41,195 bases of DNA, from NCBI GenBank assembly GCA_937957975.1, contig CALFFK010000095.1:1-41195 (forward strand). Direction: 5' to 3'. This DNA is from an uncultured Neomegalonema sp. GTDB lineage: Bacteria > Pseudomonadota > Alphaproteobacteria > Rhodobacterales > Rhodobacteraceae. Below are positions 14,823 through 23,041 of the stretch, piece by piece. The translations under genes and the position numbers were made by a program. The first letter of the stretch is position 1; each line of letters opens with the position of its first letter. A model generated the notes under the pieces. That model saw nothing but the letters and a program-made list of their open reading frames with translations, was not told the DNA's origin and did no database searches.

Positions 14823-15635
14823 TCAGGGGCGTTTTACGGATGTAACATTGAGGCCAAGCCCCGCAAGACGGGCGCGCATCGCCGCAAATGGTTCTTCCAC
14901 GACGCGTAGCGTGTATTCGGTCGCATGAAGAATGGTTTTCGCACCTGCCATGATCCCGACATGGCCGCGCCAGAACACCAGATCACCACGTTTCAAAGGG
15001 CCATCAGGATCAACCGGCGATCCGATGCTGGCCTGCTGCATATCAGAATCGCGCAAAACCTGTCGCCCGCAGCGTACCATCGCCGCCTGTACAAGACCGG
15101 AGCAATCAATACCCTGCACTGTGCCACCACCCCAGAGATAAGGGGCATGCAGAAACATGCGCGCGACCTTCACAAAATCCTTCGCGTGCGCACCGGTCGC
15201 GGCAAGATGGGTCTTTTCGATATGCAAGCCGCTGGAAAGACGCATAAACGCGCCGTCCTCACCTTCGACCTGCACACGGGAATTAAGAAACAACATCCCG
15301 ACCGGCTCCGCCTTGATCGTCGGAACGGCATAGAGATGCGTCATCGGCACGGTAACGCTATGGGTCGCCCCGGCTCCGACCGGGCCGAGGGTCGCCGCCG
15401 GAACATGCCCGATATACCCGTCCCCCAGCACCCGAACCCGGCTCCAGCCTTCTGTAGTGTCGTAGACATCAACCGTCTCGCCATACAGAAGGGTCGAATC
15501 CAAAGGGCCGAAGGGATCGGGTGTCAATTTCAATGGCGCGACCGGAGCTTCCACGACCATCGTGGCAATCGGATCGCTGGTCAGGCCCGCTGCTGTAAGG
15601 TCAATGCGGGGATCACCTTTGAGCACCTCAGACAC
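14823..15635 (-). CDS. NlpC/P60 family cysteine peptidase with N-terminal SH3 domains
   Basis: This is probably a gamma-D-glutamyl-diamino acid endopeptidase of the C40 family acting on muropeptides. Two SH3-like domains occupy about residues 20-150 (GETVDVYDTTEGWSRVRV is typical). The catalytic domain has Cys178 in GIDCSGLV, His225 in WRGHVGIM and His237 in LHATEY. No signal peptide is seen, as in other members paired with an M17 aminopeptidase, which points to recycling of imported cell-wall peptides in the cytoplasm. The start is uncertain: GTG at 15635, overlapping the aminopeptidase stop by 8 bases with GAGGA upstream, is preferred over a TTG four codons earlier. Confidence 0.88.
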   Translation of the reverse strand: MSEVLKGDPRIDLTAAGLTSDPIATMVVEAPVAPLKLTPDPFGPLDSTLLYGETVDVYDTTEGWSRVRVLGDGYIGHVPAATLGPVGAGATHSVTVPMTHLYAVPTIKAEPVGMLFLNSRVQVEGEDGAFMRLSSGLHIEKTHLAATGAHAKDFVKVARMFLHAPYLWGGGTVQGIDCSGLVQAAMVRCGRQVLRDSDMQQASIGSPVDPDGPLKRGDLVFWRGHVGIMAGAKTILHATEYTLRVVEEPFAAMRARLAGLGLNVTSVKRP

Positions 15636-17031
15636 AACGATCCTCAATCACCTTGTACATCGCCATTGCCGCATTGCATTCGCCCCCTTCCGGGCGACCG
15701 GCGCGCGCGCGCTGACACCAGCCATAAATATCGAAATGCACCCATTTTTGGGAGTTTTTCACAAACCGCCGCAGAAACAACGCCGCCGTGATTGATCCGG
15801 CCATCCCGCCAGCCGGCGCATTATTGATGTCAGCGATGGAGGATGAGATGTCCCGTTCATATCCGTCATACAGCGGCAAGCGCCAGACCGGATCGCCCAT
15901 CGCCTCCCCTGCGCCATGGATCGCCTCGGCAAGATCGCCATCATCGGTGAAGAAGGGCGGAATATCGGCCCCAAGCGCAACCCGTGCCGCGCCGGTCAAT
16001 GTCGCCATATCAACGATCAGGTCCGGCTCCTCACTTGCCGCTTCAACCAACGCATCGGCCAGAACCAACCGCCCTTCGGCATCGGTATTGCGATTCTCGA
16101 CGGTTATCCCGTTACGGGCCGTCATCACGTCGCCGGGGCGAAAACTGTTCGAGGATATGCTGTTCTCCACCGCCGGGATAAGCACACGCAACTTCACGGG
16201 CAATTTCGCATCCATAATCATCGTTGCGAGCGCGAGGATAGAGGCCGCACCACCCATATCCTTTTTCATAATGAGCATCGCGGCGGATGGTTTGATGTCC
16301 AGCCCGCCCGTATCGAAGCACACGCCCTTACCGACCAGCGTGATCGTCTGGGCCGCTCCGGGGCCGTCCCAGCGCAAATCCACCAGACGCGGCTCCTGAG
16401 CGCCCGCACGTCCGACCCAATGAATCAGCGGATAGTTATTTTCCAGAAGAGCCGCGCCCGTGATTGCCTCCACCGATGCGCCATAGGCTGCACCAGCCTT
16501 GCGGATCGCCGCTTCCAGATGCTCCGGCCCCATTTCTTCGGTTGGTGTGTTGATGAGATCGCGCGCCAACGTCATGCCACGTGCTAGGCGCAGGACACGG
16601 GCTTCATCAATGTCAGCGGAGGGAACAAGCCGCGCAGGCAACCGTCTTGGGGTCTTGTATCGGGCAAAGCGGTACGCTCCGAGAATCCAGCCAAGCATTG
16701 CCTGTTCACGCGCATCAGCACTTTCCAGCCCTTCGATGCGATAAACGCCTTCCGGCAAGCGCAGGGGCAGAATGCCAAACCCGCGCGCCTCAATACCATC
16801 AAACCGCCCGTCTCCTGCGCCGAAGAGGACGCTTTTGATTCGCCCTCCCTCATCCGGCAGACAAATGAATTCGCCCTTGATAGGCGCGAATCCATTGGCA
16901 AGCGCCCAAGCGGTATCAGCGTCCGGGGCCGTTTCCAGCCACGCACTGTAGCCTTCATCCGTCAGTGACCAGACGGGAATGGCATCCGCGCCAGCCTCAC
17001 CGGTTTCGAGGCAATCGAAGACGATATCCAA
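15628..17031 (-). CDS. Leucyl aminopeptidase family (M17) metallopeptidase
   Basis: This cytoplasmic two-metal enzyme releases N-terminal residues from peptides. The M17 signature NTDAEGRLVLADAL is exact, and the other metal and substrate stretch, GKGVCFDTGGLDIKP, is present. The C-terminal catalytic domain covers roughly residues 150-460, and the N-terminal domain is shorter than in E. coli PepA. The open frame reaches 17157, but the TTG at 17031 has GGAG 7 bases upstream, and homologous sequence begins there, giving 467 residues. Its stop overlaps the NlpC/P60 start, so the two are coupled and probably act together on muropeptides. That joint role is inferred from the pairing. Confidence 0.9.
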   Translation of the reverse strand: MDIVFDCLETGEAGADAIPVWSLTDEGYSAWLETAPDADTAWALANGFAPIKGEFICLPDEGGRIKSVLFGAGDGRFDGIEARGFGILPLRLPEGVYRIEGLESADAREQAMLGWILGAYRFARYKTPRRLPARLVPSADIDEARVLRLARGMTLARDLINTPTEEMGPEHLEAAIRKAGAAYGASVEAITGAALLENNYPLIHWVGRAGAQEPRLVDLRWDGPGAAQTITLVGKGVCFDTGGLDIKPSAAMLIMKKDMGGAASILALATMIMDAKLPVKLRVLIPAVENSISSNSFRPGDVMTARNGITVENRNTDAEGRLVLADALVEAASEEPDLIVDMATLTGAARVALGADIPPFFTDDGDLAEAIHGAGEAMGDPVWRLPLYDGYERDISSSIADINNAPAGGMAGSITAALFLRRFVKNSQKWVHFDIYGWCQRARAGRPEGGECNAAMAMYKVIEDRCV

Positions 17032-17251
17032 GGTTGATCTCCGGTGTTTACTGCACCCTGTACGCGGGGCGTTATGAACGTTGATTAAAGCGGAACGGAG
17101 GCCGGGTAAACGCCCAACCGTAACCTTGATCTGTATGTTTGCCCCTATGACTGGCACATTAACGCCGTAGTCACTCCGTTAGCGCAAAATGCAGATAGCG
17201 AGTCGGTGAGAATCCGGCTCACTGACACAGTTTGTATGGGAGCGGGTCATA

Positions 17252-18139
17252 ATGCGGTACGAACGGATTCGCGGAGGCATTGCTCCGCTCTGTCTTGCGG
17301 CATTGCTGACCGGGTGCGGACAATTCGAGTCCCTGCTTGTATTGAATGACAATAATTCGAGTGGGTATGGCAAAACGAGCAGCGTTATCACCGACTTGAA
17401 ATCGCAAACAGGCGACAAGTCGAGATTGTCGAAGCAGGACGATCCGATCGTGTTTCTGGAAAGCGCAGCAGCCTACGCAGAAAACCAGCGCGAATACGAA
17501 ACGTCAGCGAAACACTGGGCGCACCTCGCCTCCCTGCAACCGAATAATATGACCTATATCCGAAAACTTGCAATAAGCCTGCGTGTTCTCGGACGACACG
17601 AGGACGCCGAGCGGGTTCTGTTGCAGGCATTGCGCGATCAACCAGATAATATTGATCTGAGCGAGGAGATGGCCAAGACATTGATTGCTTCAGGCCGCCT
17701 TCCTGATGGCATCGGGCTGATCCAGCAAATCAGCGCCCGTCAGAACATCGATCCGGCACGTACTGCGCGGCTGCATTCTGCGGCGGGCGTTGCCTTCGAC
17801 CGGGCAGAAAAGCACGCAGAAGCACAGGCACAATACAGGCTTGCCTTGCAGGCGCAGCCCCATAATGCCTCAGCACTGAATAATCTTGGACTGTCCCAGG
17901 CAATGACCGGGCAGCTCGATCTTGCCGAAACGACCCTGCGTAAAGCCCTTGTCTCCCCATCGGCGGGAACGCAGGTACGGCAGAACCTTGCAATGGTCCT
18001 GTCATTGAAGGGCGAAACTGACGAAGCCCGCCGCTTGGTCAGTCGCGACCTTCCCCCCAGCCTCGTGAACCAGACTGTCGGTTTCTATGGCAGTATCGCC
18101 GACCAACCCGACGCATGGAATGACGCGGCGACACAATAA
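17252..18139 (+). CDS. TPR-repeat lipoprotein, TadD-like
   Basis: A lipoprotein signal peptide ends in LLTGC, with the lipidated Cys at residue 22. Tetratricopeptide repeats follow from about residue 70 to 270; the clearest is AHNASALNNLGLSQAMTG-like, around 205-240. This arrangement resembles TadD, the TPR lipoprotein of Flp pilus assembly, but no other tad genes are near, so a general scaffold role in the outer membrane or periplasm is equally possible. The gene is monocistronic, divergent from the aminopeptidase gene, and ends before a 92-bp palindromic repeat. Confidence 0.72.
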   Translation: MRYERIRGGIAPLCLAALLTGCGQFESLLVLNDNNSSGYGKTSSVITDLKSQTGDKSRLSKQDDPIVFLESAAAYAENQREYETSAKHWAHLASLQPNNMTYIRKLAISLRVLGRHEDAERVLLQALRDQPDNIDLSEEMAKTLIASGRLPDGIGLIQQISARQNIDPARTARLHSAAGVAFDRAEKHAEAQAQYRLALQAQPHNASALNNLGLSQAMTGQLDLAETTLRKALVSPSAGTQVRQNLAMVLSLKGETDEARRLVSRDLPPSLVNQTVGFYGSIADQPDAWNDAATQ

Positions 18140-18192
18140 CGCAAAATCGAACCGATACGGGTTATCGTGAGTGTTTCCGAAGGTCGGCGGCA

Positions 18193-18284
18193 AGAGTATT
18201 CGGCGATCAAGATGGGTCAGGAAATGCGCCAGGAGCCGCGCATTTCCTGACATTCTTTGGCTCAACCTGATCGCCGATTACTCT
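18193..18284. repeat. 92-bp palindromic repeat, copy 1
   Basis: The element starts AGAGTATTCGGCGATCA and ends TGATCGCCGATTACTCT, which are inverted copies of each other. An inner perfect 14-bp inverted repeat, GTCAGGAAATGCGC and GCGCATTTCCTGAC, forms the tip. A copy of the same length with 7 differences lies at 40957. This one sits between convergent genes, and its right end covers the last codons and TAA of the endonuclease-like gene. Confidence 0.92.
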
Positions 18285-19024
18285 AGATCAATTACCACTG
18301 CCGCGTGGTCGCTCAGTCCCTCCCGACGCCCTGGTTCGGCGGGGTTCAAGCCCCAATCGTGACGGCAAGCCGTGAGAAATGGCGTCATGTGCGGGCTAAG
18401 AAAGACGTGATCCAGCCGAAAGCCATTATTGCGGTGGGAATACCAGGTGTATTCGCGGCGCGACCCATGCAAATGCCGGAAAGCATCGGCCCAGCCGCGC
18501 GTTCCCATGCCTTCGATAAAGTCGTATTCGCGATAGAATCGCGGGCCGAAAGGCGTTTCCTCGTCAAGATCACGCAGACCCGAATTGGTATCACCGCCAA
18601 TCAATGCAGGACCAAAACGCCAGCGTTGGGCAAGATCAAGAATGGCTTCCAATAGCGGATATTTCAGCTCCGGCGACGTATAGTTCGGTGCATGGAGCAA
18701 GCCTATTGTAAAGGGTTGTGGCGCATCGACCTTCGCCAGCAACCAGCGGTCACGCAGCACAGGCATCCCCGCGACTTTACGTTGGCGAAGGGGCCACCGG
18801 CTGGCGAGCAGCAGGGCATTGCGGGCTGGCTGCTTGCTGTCGGTCGTTTGAATCTGATGCGACCAGCCCCCCTCCGCGAGCCGTGCAGCAAGGGACTGAC
18901 TGGCGGGCGTTCCCCGAAACTCGCTCAACCCGATGACATCAGGTTGCCACGCCAATAGCTGATCACCAATAGCCTCCGCCCGTCTGCCCCCTCCTGCGCG
19001 GATATTCCAAAAGACCATGCGCAT
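18278..19024 (-). CDS. Endonuclease/exonuclease/phosphatase family protein
   Basis: The fold is that of the DNase I-like metal-dependent phosphodiesterases. Visible family elements are MVFWNIRAGGG (Asn), DVIGLSEF (Glu), LLHAPNY, GGDTNSG (the Asp and Asn pair) and the C-terminal LSDHAAVVIDL (Asp-His). At 248 residues it is a single domain without a signal peptide. The substrate may be DNA, a phospholipid or a phosphoester; this cannot be decided. The ATG at 19024 overlaps the stop of a truncated hydrolase frame as TGATG, so the gene was once, and may still be, translated from an upstream partner. The 3' end runs into a palindromic repeat. Confidence 0.82.
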   Translation of the reverse strand: MRMVFWNIRAGGGRRAEAIGDQLLAWQPDVIGLSEFRGTPASQSLAARLAEGGWSHQIQTTDSKQPARNALLLASRWPLRQRKVAGMPVLRDRWLLAKVDAPQPFTIGLLHAPNYTSPELKYPLLEAILDLAQRWRFGPALIGGDTNSGLRDLDEETPFGPRFYREYDFIEGMGTRGWADAFRHLHGSRREYTWYSHRNNGFRLDHVFLSPHMTPFLTACRHDWGLNPAEPGRREGLSDHAAVVIDLE

Positions 19025-19140
19025 CACAAACGGTCGCCAATCCCTGTCAATACCTCAATCAGGGCGCGGTTAAACATCGGCGGGTCTTCGATCTGGGGGA
19101 TGTGCCCGACATCCGGCAAGCCAGATCGTTGCCGCATCCT
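19024..19140 (-). pseudogene. 3' remnant of an alpha/beta-hydrolase gene
   Basis: The minus strand encodes about 38 residues containing LPDVGHIPQIEDPPMFN and RALIEVL before a TGA. This is the characteristic C-terminus of alpha/beta hydrolases, with the catalytic His in VGHIPQIE. Nothing upstream of about 19140 continues the protein: only a few bases separate it from the stop of the DUF2125-like gene. The nucleophile and acid parts are therefore lost and the fragment cannot be active. The TGATG overlap with the endonuclease-like gene shows the two formerly made an operon. Confidence 0.72.
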
Positions 19141-19147
19141 CAATGGA

Positions 19148-20089
19148 CTACTGACCCAGATCCAGTGCGGCGGGTCGGCCATTGAGGATGAGAGTGCCTT
19201 CCCCGGTCGTCTGAATCCTGAAATTCAGCGTGCCGTCATCCGTCATGCGGCCAAGCGTTCCAGCCACAAGGGCAAACGGCATAATCCGTTCGGGTGCAAA
19301 GCTGCCGCCCGACATCAGGGTCTGAAGAAGAGTCGCAAAACTGCCAAGGGACAACAGGCCATCAATCCGGGGTATATTGCTCTCGCTCAGATCAATTATT
19401 CCATGCGCCATGATCCGACCATCAGACAGGTTGGCAGAGGCGTTATCAAGGTCAACTTGTAGAATGGATCCAAAAAGCTGGCCAATGTCTGCCGGGTTCT
19501 CGACAATCCGCCCCGTTGTCCGCGCGCGCAGATCAACCGCGTCAAAGCGAACCCATTCTCCCGGTTGGGCAACAGCGAGTAACGAAGGATCAACATGCAT
19601 GGCCTTCGCCTGCACGGCAATTCCAGCCTCTTGAATGGCAGGCGATGCGCCCGACGGCAAAAACAGTTTGAAGCTCATGGCCTCGAAAGTGATCGTGCCA
19701 AAGGGGGAGTCAGGGCCATCAACCAGCGGAAGCGAGAGCGCCTTGAGCGACCCTGCCATCGCGATCTGGCCGTCTTTGCGCTCCATTATGAGCGGAGCCT
19801 GCCCGAAATGGATAATAGCGCCGGTCCTGAATGTCGCTTCCCCCTCCGGCGTGACCTGAAAGATGACACGGCCATCCCCACCAGGTTTGAGGATTGCGCG
19901 ATTATCGGATGGGCGTTCGACACCGACCTCTGGAAAGACAAGGCGTACTGCAGAGCTTCCAAGCGCAGGCAATACGATATTGCGATGCGTTCCCGCATCG
20001 ACCGAAAAGGGAAAGCGCGGAGCATTTGTTTCAGCCAAGGCCGGAAATGCAAGTATCACCGCGCAGAGTATCCATCGCAAAAGGCGCAT
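19148..20089 (-). CDS. Periplasmic protein resembling DUF2125
   Basis: A signal peptide (MRLLRWILCAVILAFPALA) precedes about 295 residues of mostly beta-rich sequence with alternating hydrophobic residues and few cysteines. The pattern, including the segment with GQLFGSILQVDLDNASANL and the closing GTLILNGRPAALDLGQ, is like DUF2125 and other proteins of the AsmA/lipid-transfer-like type found in Alphaproteobacteria. I cannot confirm the family. GGAG lies 11 bases before the ATG at 20089; a longer frame from 20116 lacks a signal peptide start. No function is known. The preceding gene is separated by a hairpin. Confidence 0.55.
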   Translation of the reverse strand: MRLLRWILCAVILAFPALAETNAPRFPFSVDAGTHRNIVLPALGSSAVRLVFPEVGVERPSDNRAILKPGGDGRVIFQVTPEGEATFRTGAIIHFGQAPLIMERKDGQIAMAGSLKALSLPLVDGPDSPFGTITFEAMSFKLFLPSGASPAIQEAGIAVQAKAMHVDPSLLAVAQPGEWVRFDAVDLRARTTGRIVENPADIGQLFGSILQVDLDNASANLSDGRIMAHGIIDLSESNIPRIDGLLSLGSFATLLQTLMSGGSFAPERIMPFALVAGTLGRMTDDGTLNFRIQTTGEGTLILNGRPAALDLGQ

Positions 20090-20125
20090 AATCCTGTCTC
20101 CCGTTACGATGCACATACTTGCCGG

Positions 20126-20159
20126 TAACGCAGGTGCCGCACTTAAGGCACCTGCGTTA
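20126..20159 (-). terminator. Hairpin downstream of the lipoprotein gene
   Basis: A perfect 13-bp stem, TAACGCAGGTGCC (20126-20138) with GGCACCTGCGTTA (20147-20159), encloses an 8-base loop. It is 8 bases downstream of the stop of the gene at 20168. No T run follows on the minus strand, so it may be a weak terminator or a 3' stabiliser. Confidence 0.5.
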
Positions 20160-20167
20160 GGGATACC

Positions 20168-20950
20168 TTACTGGAAAGTAAGGGACGGCAGACCAATCGT
20201 GATACCCGGAGAGACACTGGCCGTAGGGGCAGGAGCCGCCTCCGCGGGAGCGGGAGCCGCCGCAGGAGCCGCCGCCGCTGGGGCAGACTGAGCTACACCG
20301 AGAGTCGGAGCCTGTGGTGCAGCTTGATAGGTATAGGTATAGGACGGCGCTGGCGCGGCGTTGAAGACGCTAGGCGCTGGAGCTGGTGCAGCGGCTGGTG
20401 CTGGTGCATACGAGTAGAACTGCTGGGATGCGGGCTGAGGCGCAGGGACAGCCGAATAGAACTGCTGGGGCGCGGGGGCTGGTGCAGGCGCAGGGGTCCG
20501 ATACTGCTGAAGCGCAGTTTCAAGAATCGCGCGCTGTATAGCGCCCTGCACGGCGGTCAACTGGGCATCCGTAGTCGGCAGAAGCGATTGCAGAATTGCC
20601 TGTTGGATCAGTTGCTGCATCATCGCCTGCTGAATGGCATTGGCCTGAGCCTGTGCAACGGCAGGATTCACGGCAAGACCCGTCGCCGTGGCAGGCTGGA
20701 TTGCAGCAACACCCGGCGCGGTCAGAAGACCTGCTGCACCAAGGCCAGCAGCACTACCGAGTGATGCACCCGTCTGGGCGGCGACAATCTGTCCCGTTGT
20801 CCCGACACCCAGGGCCGAACTGGCCGCACCAGCAGCTGCCGTTCCGCCCGCTGCACCAAGAGTTGAACCGACCAAGCCCAACGAGCCGCAGCCCGATAGC
20901 AGAATTGCAAGACCAGTGGCTGCAGCGGCACCCATGTATTTCGTAATCAT
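20168..20950 (-). CDS. Ala/Pro/Gln-rich lipoprotein of unknown function
   Basis: The signal peptide ends in ILLSGC, so the 260-residue product is a lipoprotein. A Gly/Ala-rich segment with glycine-zipper character (residues 25-80) is followed by a Gln-rich helical part (AIQQAMMQQLIQQAILQSLL, then a second similar helix). The final 100 residues are low-complexity Ala-Pro with two QQFYS repeats and Tyr-rich patches. I do not recognise a family. The Ala/Pro stretch could span the periplasm or peptidoglycan. The ATG at 20950 is chosen because GGAAGGAAGAG precedes it and the lipobox then falls at the right distance; the longer open frame from 21139 is not supported. Confidence 0.75.
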   Translation of the reverse strand: MITKYMGAAAATGLAILLSGCGSLGLVGSTLGAAGGTAAAGAASSALGVGTTGQIVAAQTGASLGSAAGLGAAGLLTAPGVAAIQPATATGLAVNPAVAQAQANAIQQAMMQQLIQQAILQSLLPTTDAQLTAVQGAIQRAILETALQQYRTPAPAPAPAPQQFYSAVPAPQPASQQFYSYAPAPAAAPAPAPSVFNAAPAPSYTYTYQAAPQAPTLGVAQSAPAAAAPAAAPAPAEAAPAPTASVSPGITIGLPSLTFQ

Positions 20951-21468
20951 CGATTCTCTTCCTTCCGGTTGTGTGGTCGTGGCGCGGATTGAAAGTCCGT
21001 TCCGATTTTCAGTCGCATCTTGCGACTCGGCTTGAAAAAAACCGAGTCCCCCTGAAAGCGCAGAACGGCAAATGGCGACCTGAAACGTCACCATATAACC
21101 GGGTTCTGTGGCAGAAATCCAAAATTTCGACGTCTGCACCCGAATTCCATAGGGTTAATGCTGAACAGTTACACTCAAGCGTTATGCCTAACGTAAAATT
21201 AACTAACCGCCATCAGGCAAATACAACCCAGACGGTACTTCTCTTTCGCGATTTCAGGGGGCCGATTGTGAGTTAGAGGCTTAGGTTCAAGCTGCGCTGT
21301 CTCGCCTTTACGCAACAAAAGTTATTCAGTGCAAGGCAACCATGAAAAATGGCTAAAAAATTGATTTAAATACAATTCTAACCCTGCGCCAAAAACGTGC
21401 CGACCTTCAACGAAACATAATCGTTTTCACTCAGACTATATCGAAATCCAGAGAAACCGGGCAAGCCC
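20951..21468. promoter_or_regulatory. 518-bp divergent intergenic region with alternative leader hairpins
   Basis: No gene is seen. In the leader of the lipoprotein gene (minus strand) two hairpins share bases: AGTCGCA/TGCGACT (21011-21017 and 21021-21027) and GACTCGG/CCGAGTC (21024-21030 and 21042-21048). They cannot form together, and a T-rich loop lies in the second. The stretch 21300-21380 is unusually A+T rich and probably carries the promoter of the histidine kinase gene, but no clear -35/-10 pair could be fixed. Confidence 0.45.
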
Positions 21469-22986
21469 ATGCGCTCCAGATCGATAAAGAACAGAGATAC
21501 ACTCGCTCTTCTCTTCTGTGGGTTTTCCTTGATCATTGTCTTGATGATGGCTTTGGCCAGCGTATCCCTTTCGCAACTGGGGCAGTCCAAGATGCGCCTG
21601 GATGACATCGTTCATGTGCATAACAAGAAGGCGGCGCTGATCGGAGCGATGCAATACGCCAACCGTGAGCGCGTCATCAGCCTGCAACATATGCTCATTA
21701 CGGATGATTTCTTCGAAAAGGACGAAGCCGCGCAGACCAATATGGCGATGGCCAATCGGTTCGTGCGGGCGCGAGGCCAGCTCGAAGCGATGAGCCCTGC
21801 GCCGGGCGAAGAGGCACTTTTGGCCGAATTACGGGAAGCTGCGAGCATCGGTGCCCCCCTGAACAATGAAGTGCGCGACCTGCTTATGGAAGAGGAAGAG
21901 GGCGCATGGGAGAACGCAACAAGGATACTGACCGAAGACGTCCTGCCTGCACAGAACCGCATCTACGATATATTCAATGAGCTGATCCAGCTTTACGAAA
22001 CGGGTAACACCCAAGCGGTCGAAAGCTCGACTGATGGCTATATGTCTGCCCGCTGGCTGATTTTGACGGTACTCAAGGTCGCCGTCCTGCTGGGTATCGG
22101 CATCGCCCTCTATGTCACAACATTGATCCTGAAAAACGAGCGCGCGATGAAAGATCATCACGATACGCTTGAATCACTCGTCCATGACCGTACGCAGGAC
22201 TTGCAACGTATATCGACCGAGGCGGTTGCCGCACGCCGGGAGGCCGAGGAAGCAAACAATGCCAAATCGACCTTCATGGCCAATATGAGCCATGAGCTGC
22301 GAACCCCGTTGAATGCCGTTCTGGGCTTCTCGGAAATCATGAGTCTGGAAATCATGGGGGCGATGCCGACGGCGTATAAGGAATATCCAGAACATATCAA
22401 TGCTTCCGCCAAACACCTCCTCCAGATGATCGAGCAACTGCTCGACCTGTCGCGGATTGAGGCAGGGCATCTGGATCTTAAGGAAGAAGACATCGAACTT
22501 TCGGGCCTTCTTGTAGAAACGGCCACAGTCATCCGCAGCGCCTTCTCGCGTGACGAAAAGACGTTGGTGATCGCCCCCGAAAGTGTGCGGCTTGGCCTCC
22601 ATATTGATGCGCGGCATATGAAACAGACGCTCATCAATATCGTCAGCAATGCCTGCAAATTCAGTGACCCGCACGATGTCGTCACCTTGAGCGTGATGGT
22701 CGAGGACCAAAATGCCGTCATCATGGTGCGTGACCAGGGCATGGGGATCGCCCCGGAGGAAATTCCCCGTCTCTTTAATCCCTACGAACGCAGCGAAGCA
22801 CAAACGGCACGGGACAAGCCCGGAACCGGACTGGGATTGGCCATCTCCCGGTCGCTCATTGAGGCCCATGGCGGGACACTTACCCTTGACAGCGTACTTG
22901 GTGAGGGAACTGTGGTAGCGATCACCCTGCCCGCCTCGCGCATTACCAGTGTCGAAGACAGTGTGCATGGCCTGCGCGTCGCGTAA
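21469..22986 (+). CDS. Membrane-bound sensor histidine kinase
   Basis: Transmembrane segments at about 12-34 and 196-220 enclose a periplasmic helical sensor region of about 160 residues that looks like a four-helix bundle. A coiled segment (225-265) leads to a HisKA domain with H275 in NMSHELRTPLN. The HATPase_c domain has the N box around 385-400 (NIVSNACKF), G1 DQGMG near 422 and G2 PGTGLGLAIS near 451. All catalytic elements are present. There is no receiver domain and no response regulator gene adjacent, so it is an orphan kinase. The signal is unknown. The start ATG has only a weak ribosome site (GGGCAAG). Confidence 0.93.
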   Translation: MRSRSIKNRDTLALLFCGFSLIIVLMMALASVSLSQLGQSKMRLDDIVHVHNKKAALIGAMQYANRERVISLQHMLITDDFFEKDEAAQTNMAMANRFVRARGQLEAMSPAPGEEALLAELREAASIGAPLNNEVRDLLMEEEEGAWENATRILTEDVLPAQNRIYDIFNELIQLYETGNTQAVESSTDGYMSARWLILTVLKVAVLLGIGIALYVTTLILKNERAMKDHHDTLESLVHDRTQDLQRISTEAVAARREAEEANNAKSTFMANMSHELRTPLNAVLGFSEIMSLEIMGAMPTAYKEYPEHINASAKHLLQMIEQLLDLSRIEAGHLDLKEEDIELSGLLVETATVIRSAFSRDEKTLVIAPESVRLGLHIDARHMKQTLINIVSNACKFSDPHDVVTLSVMVEDQNAVIMVRDQGMGIAPEEIPRLFNPYERSEAQTARDKPGTGLGLAISRSLIEAHGGTLTLDSVLGEGTVVAITLPASRITSVEDSVHGLRVA

Positions 22987-23041
22987 CGCGAAATCGCTGT
23001 CAGGTCTTCCGTGAAAACGCCTCATCGGCTACACCCGCGCC

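Noticed and set aside
20200..20510. Repeated GCTGGTGCAG-like units suggesting a CRISPR or VNTR array
   Set aside because: They are Ala-Pro codons of the lipoprotein; there are no regular spacers. No CRISPR array was seen anywhere in the window.
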